From Halobacillus halophilus DSM 2266 (GTDB lineage Bacteria; Bacillota; Bacilli; Bacillales; Halobacillaceae), in assembly GCF_000284515.1 (NCBI RefSeq), contig NC_017668.1, positions 2,046,001 through 2,110,000 on the forward strand: DNA of 64,000 nt. The letters run 5' to 3'. The notes below the pieces were generated by a model that did no database searches, had not been told where the DNA came from, and was given only the letters and a program-made list of their open reading frames with translations. Position numbers and translations under genes: made by a program. This document shows positions 29,591 through 38,307 of this stretch, piece by piece. The first letter of the stretch is position 1. Every line of letters begins with the position of its first letter.

Positions 29591-30487
29591 ATGGATGGGA
29601 TTCTTCCATTATGGAAGCCTAAAGGATTTACTTCCCATGATTGTGTAAGTAAAGCTAGAGGGATGTTAAAAACTAAGAAAATTGGTCATACGGGAACGCT
29701 TGATCCAGAAGTAGAAGGAGTATTACCTTTATGTGTAGGAAAAGCTACTAAAATCGTTCCATTTTTGACAGATACGATCAAAGTATATGAAGCTTCGGTG
29801 AGGATGGGGTATTCCACAGCAACAGAAGATGCTGAAGGTGAAATAATCGAGAGAAAACCTGTAAGTCCTTCACTTAGCTTAGAAAAAATTAAAGAAGAAT
29901 TACCTTCTTTCCAGGGAGATATTATTCAGGTTCCTCCTATGTATTCAGCTGTTAAAGTAAACGGGAAGAAGTTATATGAGTATGCCAGAGAAGGCATTGA
30001 AGTCGAAAGACCTAAGCGTCAGGTTAGAATTGAACAAATAGACGTCACGAGTCGTGATCTAGTATTTGAAGAAGAAACCGCTTCTTTTTCTATTCGGGTT
30101 GTATGTTCAAAAGGAACCTATATCCGAACGCTTTGTGCGGATTTGGGCCGCGCACTTGGGTATCCTTCTCATATGTCTTCCCTTGTACGTACTAAAACAG
30201 CTGATATTTCCGAACAAGAGTGTTATCGCTTTGAAGAAATTCAACGTAAAGTGGATGAACATAAACATCACGAGCTGCTATTACCCATAAAAAGAGGGCT
30301 TTCTCATATGCCATCATGGGAAGTATCGGAAAATATGAAGCCGCTGATTCAACATGGCAGGGTATTAGATAAACCTGAACATCTTGATGCGGATAACTTT
30401 TTAGTTCTGTGTGGAGAAGAAGCGTTAGCCATATATCAGCAGCATCCAACCAAGACTGGATATGTAAAGCCCTTACGAGTCTTTTAA
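29591..30487 (+). CDS. truB: tRNA pseudouridine-55 synthase
   Basis: TruB makes the universal pseudouridine 55 in the T loop of tRNAs. Catalytic Asp38 lies in GHTGTLDPEVEGVLP; the family usually has GHTGTLDPxAxGVL, so the motif is standard apart from a Val. VPPMYSAVKVNGKKLYEYAR and VVCSKGTYIRTLCADLG are the other signatures. Length 298 residues includes the C-terminal PUA-like part. The start follows TGAGGTGG at 29579-29586. Confidence 0.95.
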   Translation: MDGILPLWKPKGFTSHDCVSKARGMLKTKKIGHTGTLDPEVEGVLPLCVGKATKIVPFLTDTIKVYEASVRMGYSTATEDAEGEIIERKPVSPSLSLEKIKEELPSFQGDIIQVPPMYSAVKVNGKKLYEYAREGIEVERPKRQVRIEQIDVTSRDLVFEEETASFSIRVVCSKGTYIRTLCADLGRALGYPSHMSSLVRTKTADISEQECYRFEEIQRKVDEHKHHELLLPIKRGLSHMPSWEVSENMKPLIQHGRVLDKPEHLDADNFLVLCGEEALAIYQQHPTKTGYVKPLRVF

Positions 30488-30514
30488 TAATAAGTAATAA
30501 AGCAGGTGAGTGAA

Positions 30515-31435
30515 TTGAAAACGTTTCGTCTGTCGCAATCGTCATCGGACTCAATAGAATTGGAACCTAACGTGACAGCTGTAGGTTTCTTTGATGGGAT
30601 CCATAAAGGGCATCAGCAAGTGATCAGCACGGCTGTAAAGAAAGCCCAGCAATTAAGCTTGAAAAGTGCAGTAATGACCTTTGATCCTCATCCTTCTGTA
30701 GTTTTAAAGAAAGAAAAACAGCATGCCCAGTACATTACTCCTCTTAAAGAAAAAGAGGAGATTCTTGAAAATATGGGAGTAGATTATTTATTCGTCGTTC
30801 ATTTTGATAAAGATCTTGCTGCGTTATCTCCTCAATCATTTGTAGATGAATATTTTGCTAGTTTAAAAGTCGAGCATGTCGTAGCAGGATATGACTTCAG
30901 TTATGGCCATAAGGGGAAGGGATCGATGGAAACACTCCCTGAACATGCTAAGGGACGATTCACTCACACTGTAGTTAGAAAAGTTGCCCAGGATGAGGAT
31001 AAAGTCAGTTCTACAAGAATACGTACCTTACTGGATGAAGGAAATGTTTCTGAAGTTCAGAAGCTTTTAGGGCGAAAGTTCTCAGTCAGAGGAGAAAGAA
31101 GGGAAGATACGTCGAGTGCGTGTTTTTCCCTTGCTATTAGCTCCTCTTATTACCTTCCTCACCCCGGCATTTATGCTGTAACGATCTCGGATCATCAAAG
31201 AGATTACAAAGGAATGGCGATCATAGAGGACGAGGAGCTTACAAGAAGTGAAACAATGAACCAGAAGATTTATCTTCACTGCCTTGAAAGTCCAGTTTCT
31301 GATGTCCCTGCAGAGTTTATCGTGTATTTCCATCAATTGATTAGAGAAGAAAATCTCTCTGAACAATTGAGTGAACGAAGCAGGCAAAGGGAAAAAGCCA
31401 AAGAGGATATCCGGCAGTTTTTTCGCATAGGTTAA
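30515..31435 (+). CDS. ribF: FAD synthetase RibF with a divergent riboflavin-kinase domain
   Basis: RibF normally phosphorylates riboflavin (C-terminal domain) and adenylates FMN to FAD (N-terminal domain). The N-terminal nucleotidyltransferase half looks complete: GFFDGIHKGHQQVI (about residue 23), MTFDPHPSVVL, VAGYDFSYGHKGKG and SSTRIRTLL. The C-terminal half keeps the overall size and PGIYAV, but the flavokinase signature GDKRGRTIGFPTAN is replaced by GERREDTSSACFSLAIS (about 192-208), and the NIG motif is absent. FAD synthesis is likely; riboflavin kinase activity is doubtful. Start TTG 30515 is seven bases after AGGTG. Total 306 residues, so no truncation. Confidence 0.88.
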   Translation: MKTFRLSQSSSDSIELEPNVTAVGFFDGIHKGHQQVISTAVKKAQQLSLKSAVMTFDPHPSVVLKKEKQHAQYITPLKEKEEILENMGVDYLFVVHFDKDLAALSPQSFVDEYFASLKVEHVVAGYDFSYGHKGKGSMETLPEHAKGRFTHTVVRKVAQDEDKVSSTRIRTLLDEGNVSEVQKLLGRKFSVRGERREDTSSACFSLAISSSYYLPHPGIYAVTISDHQRDYKGMAIIEDEELTRSETMNQKIYLHCLESPVSDVPAEFIVYFHQLIREENLSEQLSERSRQREKAKEDIRQFFRIG

Positions 31436-31451
31436 AGGTTATCCTTGCATT

Positions 31452-31480
31452 TTGCCTTCAAAAATTGTACTCTTTACTAT
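31452..31480 (+). promoter_or_regulatory. Sigma-A promoter for rpsO
   Basis: TTGCCT (31452-31457), 17 bases, TACTAT (31475-31480), 82 bases before rpsO. An alternative pair TTGCAT/TACTCT overlaps it by a few bases. The leader between it and rpsO contains a GC-rich region around 31486-31526 that could fold, in line with S15 autoregulation in other bacteria. Confidence 0.55.
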
Positions 31481-31562
31481 GGAACCTTCGCTTGGCGGAA
31501 CGTAACTCCGACGTCCGCTCGGGGAATGGGAATTTCAAATTTTTTCAGGAGGTGTAGCTATA

Positions 31563-31832
31563 ATGGCTATCACACAAGAACGTAAACAAGAACTAATCAA
31601 TGAGTACAAGACTCATGACAATGACACAGGATCTTCTGATGTACAGATTGCTGTACTTACAGCTAAGATTAATGCATTGAATGAGCATTTACGTACTCAC
31701 AAGCAGGACCACCACTCTCGTCGTGGCTTGCTTAAAATGGTAGGTAGACGTCGTAACCTATTGAACTACCTGCGTAATAATGACATTACACGTTACCGTG
31801 ATTTAATTAAAAGTCTTGGCTTGCGTCGTTAA
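31563..31832 (+). CDS. rpsO: 30S ribosomal protein S15
   Basis: S15 is a primary binder of the 16S rRNA central domain. The 89-residue protein shows the full signature: [41 protein letters not shown] and [14 protein letters not shown]. An AGGAGGTG ribosome site precedes ATG 31563. A strong terminator follows, so rpsO is probably mono-cistronic with limited read-through into pnp. Confidence 0.98.
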   Translation: MAITQERKQELINEYKTHDNDTGSSDVQIAVLTAKINALNEHLRTHKQDHHSRRGLLKMVGRRRNLLNYLRNNDITRYRDLIKSLGLRR

Positions 31833-31840
31833 TGATGGTA

Positions 31841-31869
31841 GAAAAAGCGGGAGTATTCCCGCTTTTTCT
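31841..31869 (+). terminator. Intrinsic terminator after rpsO
   Basis: GAAAAAGCGGGA, loop GTAT, TCCCGCTTTTTC: a 12-bp perfect stem whose right arm contains the T-run. Confidence 0.9.
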
Positions 31870-31885
31870 GTATGTTTACATACAT

Positions 31886-31912
31886 AAGGGTGTAAACTGA
31901 GTTTAAACCCTT
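31886..31912 (+). other. Leader hairpin upstream of pnp
   Basis: AAGGGT pairs with ACCCTT, and TAAAC with GTTTA inside, around a three-base loop, 43 bases before pnp. PNPase mRNA leaders are autoregulated through stems in other bacteria; a similar role here is inference. Confidence 0.45.
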
Positions 31913-31954
31913 ACTTGTACTAATGAGTTATTCTTGAGAGGAGTTAAGTTTTAT

Positions 31955-34078
31955 ATGGCAGATGAAAAGCAAGTGTTTTCAATTGATGTGGCCGGCCGTA
32001 CTTTTTCTGTGGAAGTAGGCGAATTAGCGAAACAAGCTAATGGTGCCGCACTTATCCATTATGGAGATACAACCGTTCTTTCTACAGCAACGGGGTCCAA
32101 AGAACCGAAGGACCTTCCATTTTTCCCGTTAACAATTAATTATGAAGAGCGTTTATACGCGGTTGGTAAAATCCCAGGAGGTTTTATTAAGCGAGAAGGC
32201 CGTCCGAGTGATAAAGCTGTCTTGGCTTCCCGTTTGATCGACCGTCCAATTCGCCCTCTTTTTCCGGAAGGTTTCCGTAATGATGTTCAAGTCATCAGCT
32301 CGGTGATGAGTGTCGATCAGAATTGCTCGTCAGAAATGGCAGCGATGCTTGGTTCATCTATTTCCCTTGGCATATCTAATATTCCTTTTGAAGGACCTAT
32401 CGCCGGGGTTATTGTTGGAAGAGTAGACGGCAAATTTGTTATTAATCCGACTGTGGAAGAACAAGAAAAAAGTGATATTGACTTAACAGTAGCCGGAACG
32501 AAAGATGCGATCAACATGGTAGAAGCAGGGGCTCAGGAAGTACCGGAAGCAGACATGTTAGAAGCGATTATGTTTGGCCATGAAGAGATTAAACGACTGG
32601 TTGAGTTTCAGGAAGAAATCGTTGCAGCTGTCGGCCGTGAAAAAATGGAAGTCCAGCTGTTCGATCTTGAATCGGAACTGAAACAAAAAGTTGAAGAAGA
32701 AGCAACAGCTTCCATCGTTTCTGCCATTAAAACAGAAGAGAAAAAAGCCAGAGAAGATGCGATCGAGCAGGCTAAAAGCGACGTAATTGCTTCTTATGAA
32801 GAACAAGAAGCAGACGAGGAAACGATCAAACAAGTTGGAGCCATTCTTGAAAATATCGTAAAAACCGAAGTGCGCCGTTTAATCACGAAGGATAAAGTTC
32901 GACCAGACGGAAGAGGCGTAGATGAAATTCGCTCCTTGACTTCCCGTGTAGGTTTACTCCCTCGGACGCATGGATCAGGTTTGTTTACAAGAGGACAAAC
33001 CCAGGCTCTTAGTGTATGTACCTTAGGTGCCTTAGGTGATGTTCAAATTTTAGATGGACTGGACTTAGAAGAATCCAAGCGTTTCATGCACCATTATAAC
33101 TTTCCAAAATTCTCAGTAGGCGAAACCGGGCCTATCCGTGGACCTGGACGTCGTGAAATTGGACATGGTGCTTTAGGTGAGCGTGCACTTGAAGTAGTGA
33201 TTCCATCAGAAACTGAATTTCCTTACACCATTCGTCTGGTATCAGAAGTTCTGGAATCTAATGGTTCTACATCACAAGCAAGTATTTGCGCTAGTACACT
33301 GGCCATGATGGACGCAGGCGTTCCTATTAAAGCGCCGGTAGCTGGAATTGCTATGGGTCTTGTGAAATCAGGCGATGATTATACGATATTGACGGATATT
33401 CAGGGAATGGAAGATGCACTTGGAGATATGGACTTTAAAGTAGCTGGTACTGAAAAAGGTGTAACGGCTCTTCAAATGGATATTAAAATCGAAGGGTTAT
33501 CCCGTGAAATTCTTGAAGAAGCACTAGGTCAAGCTAAAAAAGGCCGTATGGAAATTCTGGGGCATATGCTTGAAACACTGCCAGAAACCCGAAGCGGACT
33601 TTCTCAGTATGCTCCGAAGATTATGACAATGAAAATCAGTCCTGATAAAATCCGTGATGTGATTGGACCAAGCGGAAAACAGATTAATCAGATTATCGAA
33701 GACACTGGCGTTAAAATCGATATCGAACAGGATGGAACCGTCTTTATATCTTCTACGGACGCTGATATGAATGCTAATGCACAGAAGATCATTGAAGACA
33801 TCGTTCGCGAAGTAGAAGCAGGCGAAGTTTACGATGGTAAAGTGAAGCGCATTGAGAAATTCGGCGCCTTTGTAGAGTTATTCAAAGGAAAAGAAGGTCT
33901 CGTGCACATTTCTGAAATGGCGGAAGAGCGTATCGGTAAAGTTGAGGATGTTGTCTCTATAGGTGATATCATTAAAGTGAAAGTCAAAGAAATTGACAAT
34001 CAGGGACGAATCAATCTTTCCCGTAAAGCAATTCTTGTAGAAGAGAAGAAAAAACAGGAAGCTAACACTGAACAGTAG
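31955..34078 (+). CDS. pnp: Polynucleotide phosphorylase
   Basis: PNPase degrades RNA 3' to 5' by phosphorolysis and is part of the RNA-decay machinery with RNase Y. Over 707 residues: first RNase PH domain, alpha-helical linker (about 215-300, Glu/Lys-rich), second RNase PH domain with the catalytic region ([21 protein letters not shown]), KH domain ([15 protein letters not shown], about 565) and S1 domain. Start ATG 31955 follows GAGAGGAG at a slightly long spacing; a TTG at 31934 is an alternative. B. subtilis PnpA has 705 residues. Confidence 0.96.
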   Translation: MADEKQVFSIDVAGRTFSVEVGELAKQANGAALIHYGDTTVLSTATGSKEPKDLPFFPLTINYEERLYAVGKIPGGFIKREGRPSDKAVLASRLIDRPIRPLFPEGFRNDVQVISSVMSVDQNCSSEMAAMLGSSISLGISNIPFEGPIAGVIVGRVDGKFVINPTVEEQEKSDIDLTVAGTKDAINMVEAGAQEVPEADMLEAIMFGHEEIKRLVEFQEEIVAAVGREKMEVQLFDLESELKQKVEEEATASIVSAIKTEEKKAREDAIEQAKSDVIASYEEQEADEETIKQVGAILENIVKTEVRRLITKDKVRPDGRGVDEIRSLTSRVGLLPRTHGSGLFTRGQTQALSVCTLGALGDVQILDGLDLEESKRFMHHYNFPKFSVGETGPIRGPGRREIGHGALGERALEVVIPSETEFPYTIRLVSEVLESNGSTSQASICASTLAMMDAGVPIKAPVAGIAMGLVKSGDDYTILTDIQGMEDALGDMDFKVAGTEKGVTALQMDIKIEGLSREILEEALGQAKKGRMEILGHMLETLPETRSGLSQYAPKIMTMKISPDKIRDVIGPSGKQINQIIEDTGVKIDIEQDGTVFISSTDADMNANAQKIIEDIVREVEAGEVYDGKVKRIEKFGAFVELFKGKEGLVHISEMAEERIGKVEDVVSIGDIIKVKVKEIDNQGRINLSRKAILVEEKKKQEANTEQ

Positions 34079-34097
34079 CTCCAATTTAAATGAAAAT

Positions 34098-34127
34098 AAA
34101 GATGCTGGCTTGCCAGTTTCTTTTTTT
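34098..34127 (+). terminator. Intrinsic terminator after pnp
   Basis: CTGGC, TT, GCCAG extended by AAAGA/TCTTT, followed by a T-run to 34127. Confidence 0.75.
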
Positions 34128-34185
34128 CGTTGTAAGGGTCTAACTAGTTTTTTACTTTCATACACTTTTTTTAGGAGTGGATCTT

Positions 34186-35106
34186 ATGAAAGTAAGAAAA
34201 GTTGGACTTTTTTTTATGGTTATTTTTTTTATTGCAGGAGTTGGACTGGCTTATCTGACTGCAAGGACTGAAGCTCCGGTTTCAGGAAGTGATGCTCTTT
34301 ATCAGAAGATCGAAGAGAAAAAAAGTAATTATGAATGGAAAGCTGAAGATGCTCGAATTGACTCTGTATGGAAGAAAACCCCTGGTATTATTGGTCGTTC
34401 TGTGGATGTGGAAGCTTCATATGTAAAGATGAAGGAAAAAGGGAAGTTTGATCCGAAACTTCTCGTGTTTAAGCTGATTAAGCCTAAGGTTTCACTTAGT
34501 GATCTACCTCCTTCTCCTATCTACAGGGGGCATCCGGAGAAGCCAATGGTTTCATTTCTTATCAATGTATCCTGGGGCGAAGAATATATTCCTGATATGA
34601 TTGAAACTTTCAATAAGCATCAGGTGAAAGCTACCTTCTTCATTGACGGAGCATTTGCCCAAAAATTTAATGAACTGGTTCAGATGATAGAAGAAGAGGG
34701 GCACACAATTGGCACTCATGGGTATAACCATAAAGATATGGGGCGGATGACGAAAGAGGAGGCAAGAAATAATCTGGAACAAGCTGATGAATGGTTATTT
34801 GCACTGACAAAGACGAAAGTTAAATACTTTGCACCCCCGTCAGGCAGTTTTAACATGGCGACGGTTGAAGCAGCTCACGAGATGGGAATGGAAACTGTAC
34901 TGTGGACTGTGGATACTATTGACTGGAAAAAACCGACTCCAGATGTTCTGGTGAACCGAGTGATGGGACGCATTCATAATGGAGCCACCATTTTAATGCA
35001 TCCTACAGAAGTTACCGCAGGCAGTCTGCCTGATCTTATTGAGTCGATTAAAAGAGAAAATTACCGGATCGGTTCTCTTCCGACACTGCTAAGTGAAGAA
35101 CGATAA
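34186..35106 (+). CDS. ylxY: YlxY-type polysaccharide deacetylase-like exported protein
   Basis: YlxY proteins are membrane-anchored NodB-fold proteins found in spore formers next to pnp. The 306 residues start with a signal anchor (about 5-24), an uncharacterised stalk, then the NodB homology domain (from about 120). Motif 1 is NVSWGEE in place of TFDDGP, so both catalytic Asp residues are absent; motif 2 THGYNH is kept; motif 3 is APPSGSFN without the Arg. Substrate and activity are therefore uncertain. Start ATG 34186 follows AGGAG by about ten bases. Confidence 0.85.
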   Translation: MKVRKVGLFFMVIFFIAGVGLAYLTARTEAPVSGSDALYQKIEEKKSNYEWKAEDARIDSVWKKTPGIIGRSVDVEASYVKMKEKGKFDPKLLVFKLIKPKVSLSDLPPSPIYRGHPEKPMVSFLINVSWGEEYIPDMIETFNKHQVKATFFIDGAFAQKFNELVQMIEEEGHTIGTHGYNHKDMGRMTKEEARNNLEQADEWLFALTKTKVKYFAPPSGSFNMATVEAAHEMGMETVLWTVDTIDWKKPTPDVLVNRVMGRIHNGATILMHPTEVTAGSLPDLIESIKRENYRIGSLPTLLSEER

Positions 35107-35123
35107 GGAAAGGGTGGACCATG

Positions 35124-35354
35124 ATGAGGTTAAAATCATTGGCTAAAAAAGAAGTAATTAATGTAGAAAATGGCCAAAAACTGGGGGTGCTTGGAAGAGC
35201 TGACCTTATATTTGATCCGAGCACAGGGAAAATACAATCTATTGTTATTCAAAATAACGGAATCACAGGTATCGGTCCTGCTAGAAAAGAATTAATCATT
35301 GAGTGGGAACAGATCAAGACGATTGGCGCAGATACGATTTTATTAAAAAAATAA
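35124..35354 (+). CDS. ymxH: PRC-barrel protein YmxH (YlmC family)
   Basis: YmxH is a small PRC-barrel protein of the YlmC/YmxH sporulation-associated family; its partner is not established. The 76-residue chain has the pattern LGVLGRADLIFDPSTGKIQS then IGPARKELIIEWEQIKTIGADTIL. I chose ATG 35124 (family N-terminus MRL) seven bases after AGGGTGG; ATG 35121 is adjacent. In B. subtilis the M16 peptidase ymxG/mlpA lies between ylxY and ymxH; here only 17 bases separate them. Confidence 0.88.
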   Translation: MRLKSLAKKEVINVENGQKLGVLGRADLIFDPSTGKIQSIVIQNNGITGIGPARKELIIEWEQIKTIGADTILLKK

Positions 35355-35381
35355 CTTTATAAATTTAAAATGTTCATTCTC

Positions 35382-35414
35382 ACGGATGTCTCTGTTTTCC
35401 AGAAATCCGTTTTG
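35382..35414 (+). terminator. Terminator after ymxH
   Basis: ACGGAT pairs with ATCCGT, with an inner TCTG/CAGA pairing and a TTTTC loop, followed by TTTTGTT. Moderate strength. Confidence 0.55.
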
Positions 35415-35493
35415 TTATTCATGTTGAAGTAGTTCGTTTTTAGACCTCTTCGTCGCGCAGGGGTATAGAAAGCATGACAATTACATTGAATGC

Positions 35494-35531
35494 AAAAAAC
35501 CATCTTATCGATTCCATAAGATGGTTTTTTT
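35494..35531 (+). terminator. Second, strong terminator before dpaA
   Basis: AAAAACCATCTTAT pairs with ATAAGATGGTTTTT around a seven-base loop and continues as a T7 run. The A-run on the left arm makes it potentially bidirectional. It isolates the sporulation genes downstream. Confidence 0.9.
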
Positions 35532-35573
35532 AGTGACTTTTACTTCTTAGAAAAGCCCCCATTGATTTGCTTT

Positions 35574-35601
35574 CACTAACTGCATGGTACGGCATAGGAT
35601 A
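35574..35601 (+). promoter_or_regulatory. Sigma-K type promoter for dpaAB
   Basis: GCATAGGATA at 35592-35601 fits the sigma-K -10 consensus gCATAnnnTA, with CACT (35574-35577) about 16 bases upstream as the AC-type -35. The dipicolinate synthase operon is known to be transcribed by sigma-K in the mother cell of B. subtilis, which matches. Confidence 0.65.
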
Positions 35602-35639
35602 CAAGGAGATTAGATCATAGAAAAAAGGAGACATCCGGC

Positions 35640-36542
35640 ATGCTGACAGGATTTCATGTAGCGGTTATAGGGGGCGATGCCCGACAGATCGAAATCATTC
35701 GAAGGCTGAATGGTTGGGATGCAACTGTTTATATAGCCGGCTTCAATCAGTTGAATGAAAGTTTTACTGAGGCCATCGACCTTGACTTTGAAAGTGAGCA
35801 GGTAAAACAATTAGACGCTATTATCCTCCCCATTCCTGGGATGGATGAAGAAGGGAATGTGGACGGAATTTTTTCAAACCGTCTTATATCAATATCGGAA
35901 GATTGGCTGAAGAAGACCCCTGAACATTGTTTGATTTTTACAGGGATTTCAAATAACTATTTAAATGATTTAACCAAACGTGTGAATCGATCACTAATTC
36001 CATTGATGGATCGTGACGATGTCGCTATATTTAACTCCATTCCCACTGTGGAAGGTACAATCATGCTTGTGATTCAGCATACTGATTTCACCATTCATGG
36101 ATCGAGAGTTATCGTTCTTGGATTAGGACGCGTGGGAATGGGGCTAGCCAGAACGTTTGATCACCTTGGGGCTGAGGTGTCTGTAGGTGTGAGATCTTCT
36201 AAAAGTGCGGCAAGGGTTTATGAGATGGGTTTGACTCCGATTGACATGACAAACCTTCAAGATGTAGACCTGGAATGCGATATTCTTTTAAATACTGTTC
36301 CACAGCTTGTTGTTGACGCTTCCATAATAAAGCAGCTTCCTTCCCATGCCTTAATCCTTGACCTTGCTTCCAAACCAGGGGGAACCGACTTCTCCTATGC
36401 AGATAAAAGAGGAATTAAGGCTATTCTTGCACCCGGTCTCCCTGGTATTGTAGCACCCAAAACAGCGGGGCAGATCATCGCTGATGTGGTCTATCGTTTA
36501 TTAAGTAAGAACATTAGAAAGGAGATCGATCATGACGCATAG
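35640..36542 (+). CDS. dpaA: Dipicolinate synthase subunit A
   Basis: DpaA (SpoVFA) oxidises a tetrahydrodipicolinate-derived intermediate to dipicolinic acid in the mother cell, for spore heat resistance. The 300-residue protein has an N-terminal substrate domain with VAVIGGDARQIEIIRRL and a Rossmann domain with VIVLGLGRVGMGLARTF (about 158-175). AAAAGGAG precedes ATG 35640. The gene overlaps dpaB by 11 bases. Its substrate comes from the asd-dapG-dapA genes just downstream. Confidence 0.95.
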   Translation: MLTGFHVAVIGGDARQIEIIRRLNGWDATVYIAGFNQLNESFTEAIDLDFESEQVKQLDAIILPIPGMDEEGNVDGIFSNRLISISEDWLKKTPEHCLIFTGISNNYLNDLTKRVNRSLIPLMDRDDVAIFNSIPTVEGTIMLVIQHTDFTIHGSRVIVLGLGRVGMGLARTFDHLGAEVSVGVRSSKSAARVYEMGLTPIDMTNLQDVDLECDILLNTVPQLVVDASIIKQLPSHALILDLASKPGGTDFSYADKRGIKAILAPGLPGIVAPKTAGQIIADVVYRLLSKNIRKEIDHDA

Positions 36543-37131
36543 TTTAAAAGGGAAAACAATAGGGTTCGGTCTGACTGGCTCTCATTGTACGTATCACGAA
36601 GTATTTCCGATCATGCGTGAGCTTGTAAGTTCGGGAGCGATCGTAGTTCCAATTTTATCGTATACCGTTCAAAAAACGGATACTCGTTTTGGGGATGCTG
36701 CCGATCACTTGAAAACGATTGAAGAGATTACAGGGGAGAAACCAATCATGACCATACCAGACGCTGAACCACTGGGGCCTAAACGTCCGCTGGATTGTAT
36801 GGTAATCGCTCCTATGACAGGTAATTCCACCAGTAAATTTGCTAATGCATTAACAGATTCGCCTGTACTAATGGCTGCAAAAGCAACTCTTAGAAATGAA
36901 AGTCCAGTAGTTGTAGCTATTTCGACAAACGATGCTTTAGGATTGAACGGTGTAAATGTGATGCGGTTGATGGCCACGAAGAATATATATTTTGTCCCGC
37001 TTGGGCAGGATCATCCATATAAAAAGCCAAACTCTTTAGTAGCTGATATGACGCTTATCCCGAAGACGATTGAGAAAGCGATCGAAGGTAAACAGCTTCA
37101 GCCGGTTTTAATTGAACGTTATAAAGAGTAA
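36532..37131 (+). CDS. dpaB: Dipicolinate synthase subunit B (flavoprotein)
   Basis: DpaB (SpoVFB) is the flavoprotein-like partner of DpaA. The 199 residues show the flavoprotein/UbiX-like fold: KTIGFGLTGSHCTYHEV at the start and DCMVIAPMTGNSTSKFANAL in the middle. The ribosome site GAAAGGAG lies inside dpaA and the ATG overlaps the dpaA end, so the subunits are translationally coupled. Normal length. Confidence 0.95.
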   Translation: MTHSLKGKTIGFGLTGSHCTYHEVFPIMRELVSSGAIVVPILSYTVQKTDTRFGDAADHLKTIEEITGEKPIMTIPDAEPLGPKRPLDCMVIAPMTGNSTSKFANALTDSPVLMAAKATLRNESPVVVAISTNDALGLNGVNVMRLMATKNIYFVPLGQDHPYKKPNSLVADMTLIPKTIEKAIEGKQLQPVLIERYKE

Positions 37132-37235
37132 ATTTCCTGTTTCACGCCAACTTACGGTGGTAATATGATAAAATAGCAAAAATAGTGACAAATTCAACTA
37201 TTCTAATAATAAATGAAGAAAAGGGGTTAATAATG

Positions 37236-38282
37236 ATGAGCCAATCCAACACATATAACGTTGCTGTAGTAGGTGCTACAGGAGCTGTCGGTCAAAAGAT
37301 GCTTGAAACACTTGCAGATCGAGACTTTCCAATTAATCAATTAAAACTTTTATCCTCAAGTCGTTCTGCTGGACTCAAGACAACATTTAAAGGAAATGAG
37401 TACGTGGTAGAAGAAGCGACTCCTGAAAGTTTCGCAGATATAGACATTGCACTATTCTCAGCTGGTGGATCCGTCTCAAAAAAATTAGCGCCGGAAGCCG
37501 TAAAAAAAGGTGCTGTGGTCATCGATAATACGAGTGCATATCGTATGGCAGAAGATGTACCTCTTGTGGTTCCTGAGGTGAATGAAGCAGACATTAAAAA
37601 CCATAAAGGCATTATAGCCAACCCGAACTGTTCCACGATTCAAATGGTCGCTGCCCTGGAACCTATCAGGAAATCATTGGGGATTAATCGAGTGATCGTT
37701 TCCACCTATCAGGCCGTTTCAGGTGCTGGAAATGAAGCTAATGATGAACTGAGAGAACAATCTCAGGCGTTCCTGAACGGGGAAGAGCTTGAAGCTAATA
37801 TTTTACCTGCTAAAGGAGATGAAAAGCATTACCCGATTGCCTTTAACGCCCTGCCACAAATTGATGTTTTTCAAGATAATGGATACACATTTGAAGAAAT
37901 GAAAATGATTAATGAAACTAAGAAAATCATGCATATGCCAAAGTTATCTGTTGCAGCCACATGTGTTCGTTTACCGATTTTTACATCTCATGCAGAAAGT
38001 GTGTATATTGAGATTGAACAAGACGGTGTATCAGTGGAAGAAATCCAGCGTCTATTAGCAGAGGCTCCAGGTATTGTGCTGCAGGATGATCCTGCTACTC
38101 AAACCTATCCAACTCCATTAAGTTCTGCTGAAAAAAAGGATGTATTTGTTGGACGCATTCGTAAAGATTTGGATGAAGACCGTGGATTCCATTTATGGGT
38201 AGTCTCCGATAACCTCTTAAAAGGGGCCGCATGGAATTCAGTTCAAATTGCAGAGCGAATAGTTGCTAATCAATGGCTGTAA
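37236..38282 (+). CDS. asd: Aspartate-semialdehyde dehydrogenase
   Basis: Asd reduces aspartyl phosphate to aspartate semialdehyde, the branch point for lysine/diaminopimelate, threonine and methionine. NADP motif [15 protein letters not shown] is at the N-terminus and the catalytic Cys lies in NPNCSTIQ (about residue 131). I chose ATG 37236, nine bases after AGGGG; ATG 37233 is adjacent. It starts the asd-dapG-dapA operon after the dpaAB pair. A TATGAT/TAAAAT-rich stretch at 37165-37175 could be its promoter -10, without a clear -35. Confidence 0.96.
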   Translation: MSQSNTYNVAVVGATGAVGQKMLETLADRDFPINQLKLLSSSRSAGLKTTFKGNEYVVEEATPESFADIDIALFSAGGSVSKKLAPEAVKKGAVVIDNTSAYRMAEDVPLVVPEVNEADIKNHKGIIANPNCSTIQMVAALEPIRKSLGINRVIVSTYQAVSGAGNEANDELREQSQAFLNGEELEANILPAKGDEKHYPIAFNALPQIDVFQDNGYTFEEMKMINETKKIMHMPKLSVAATCVRLPIFTSHAESVYIEIEQDGVSVEEIQRLLAEAPGIVLQDDPATQTYPTPLSSAEKKDVFVGRIRKDLDEDRGFHLWVVSDNLLKGAAWNSVQIAERIVANQWL

Positions 38283-38307
38283 ACTTTTTATGAGTTGAGG
38301 TGGCCGA

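Noticed and set aside
31486-31526. GC-rich segment in the rpsO leader as a riboswitch
   Set aside because: It can form local stems and may serve S15 autoregulation, but no known riboswitch core is recognisable.
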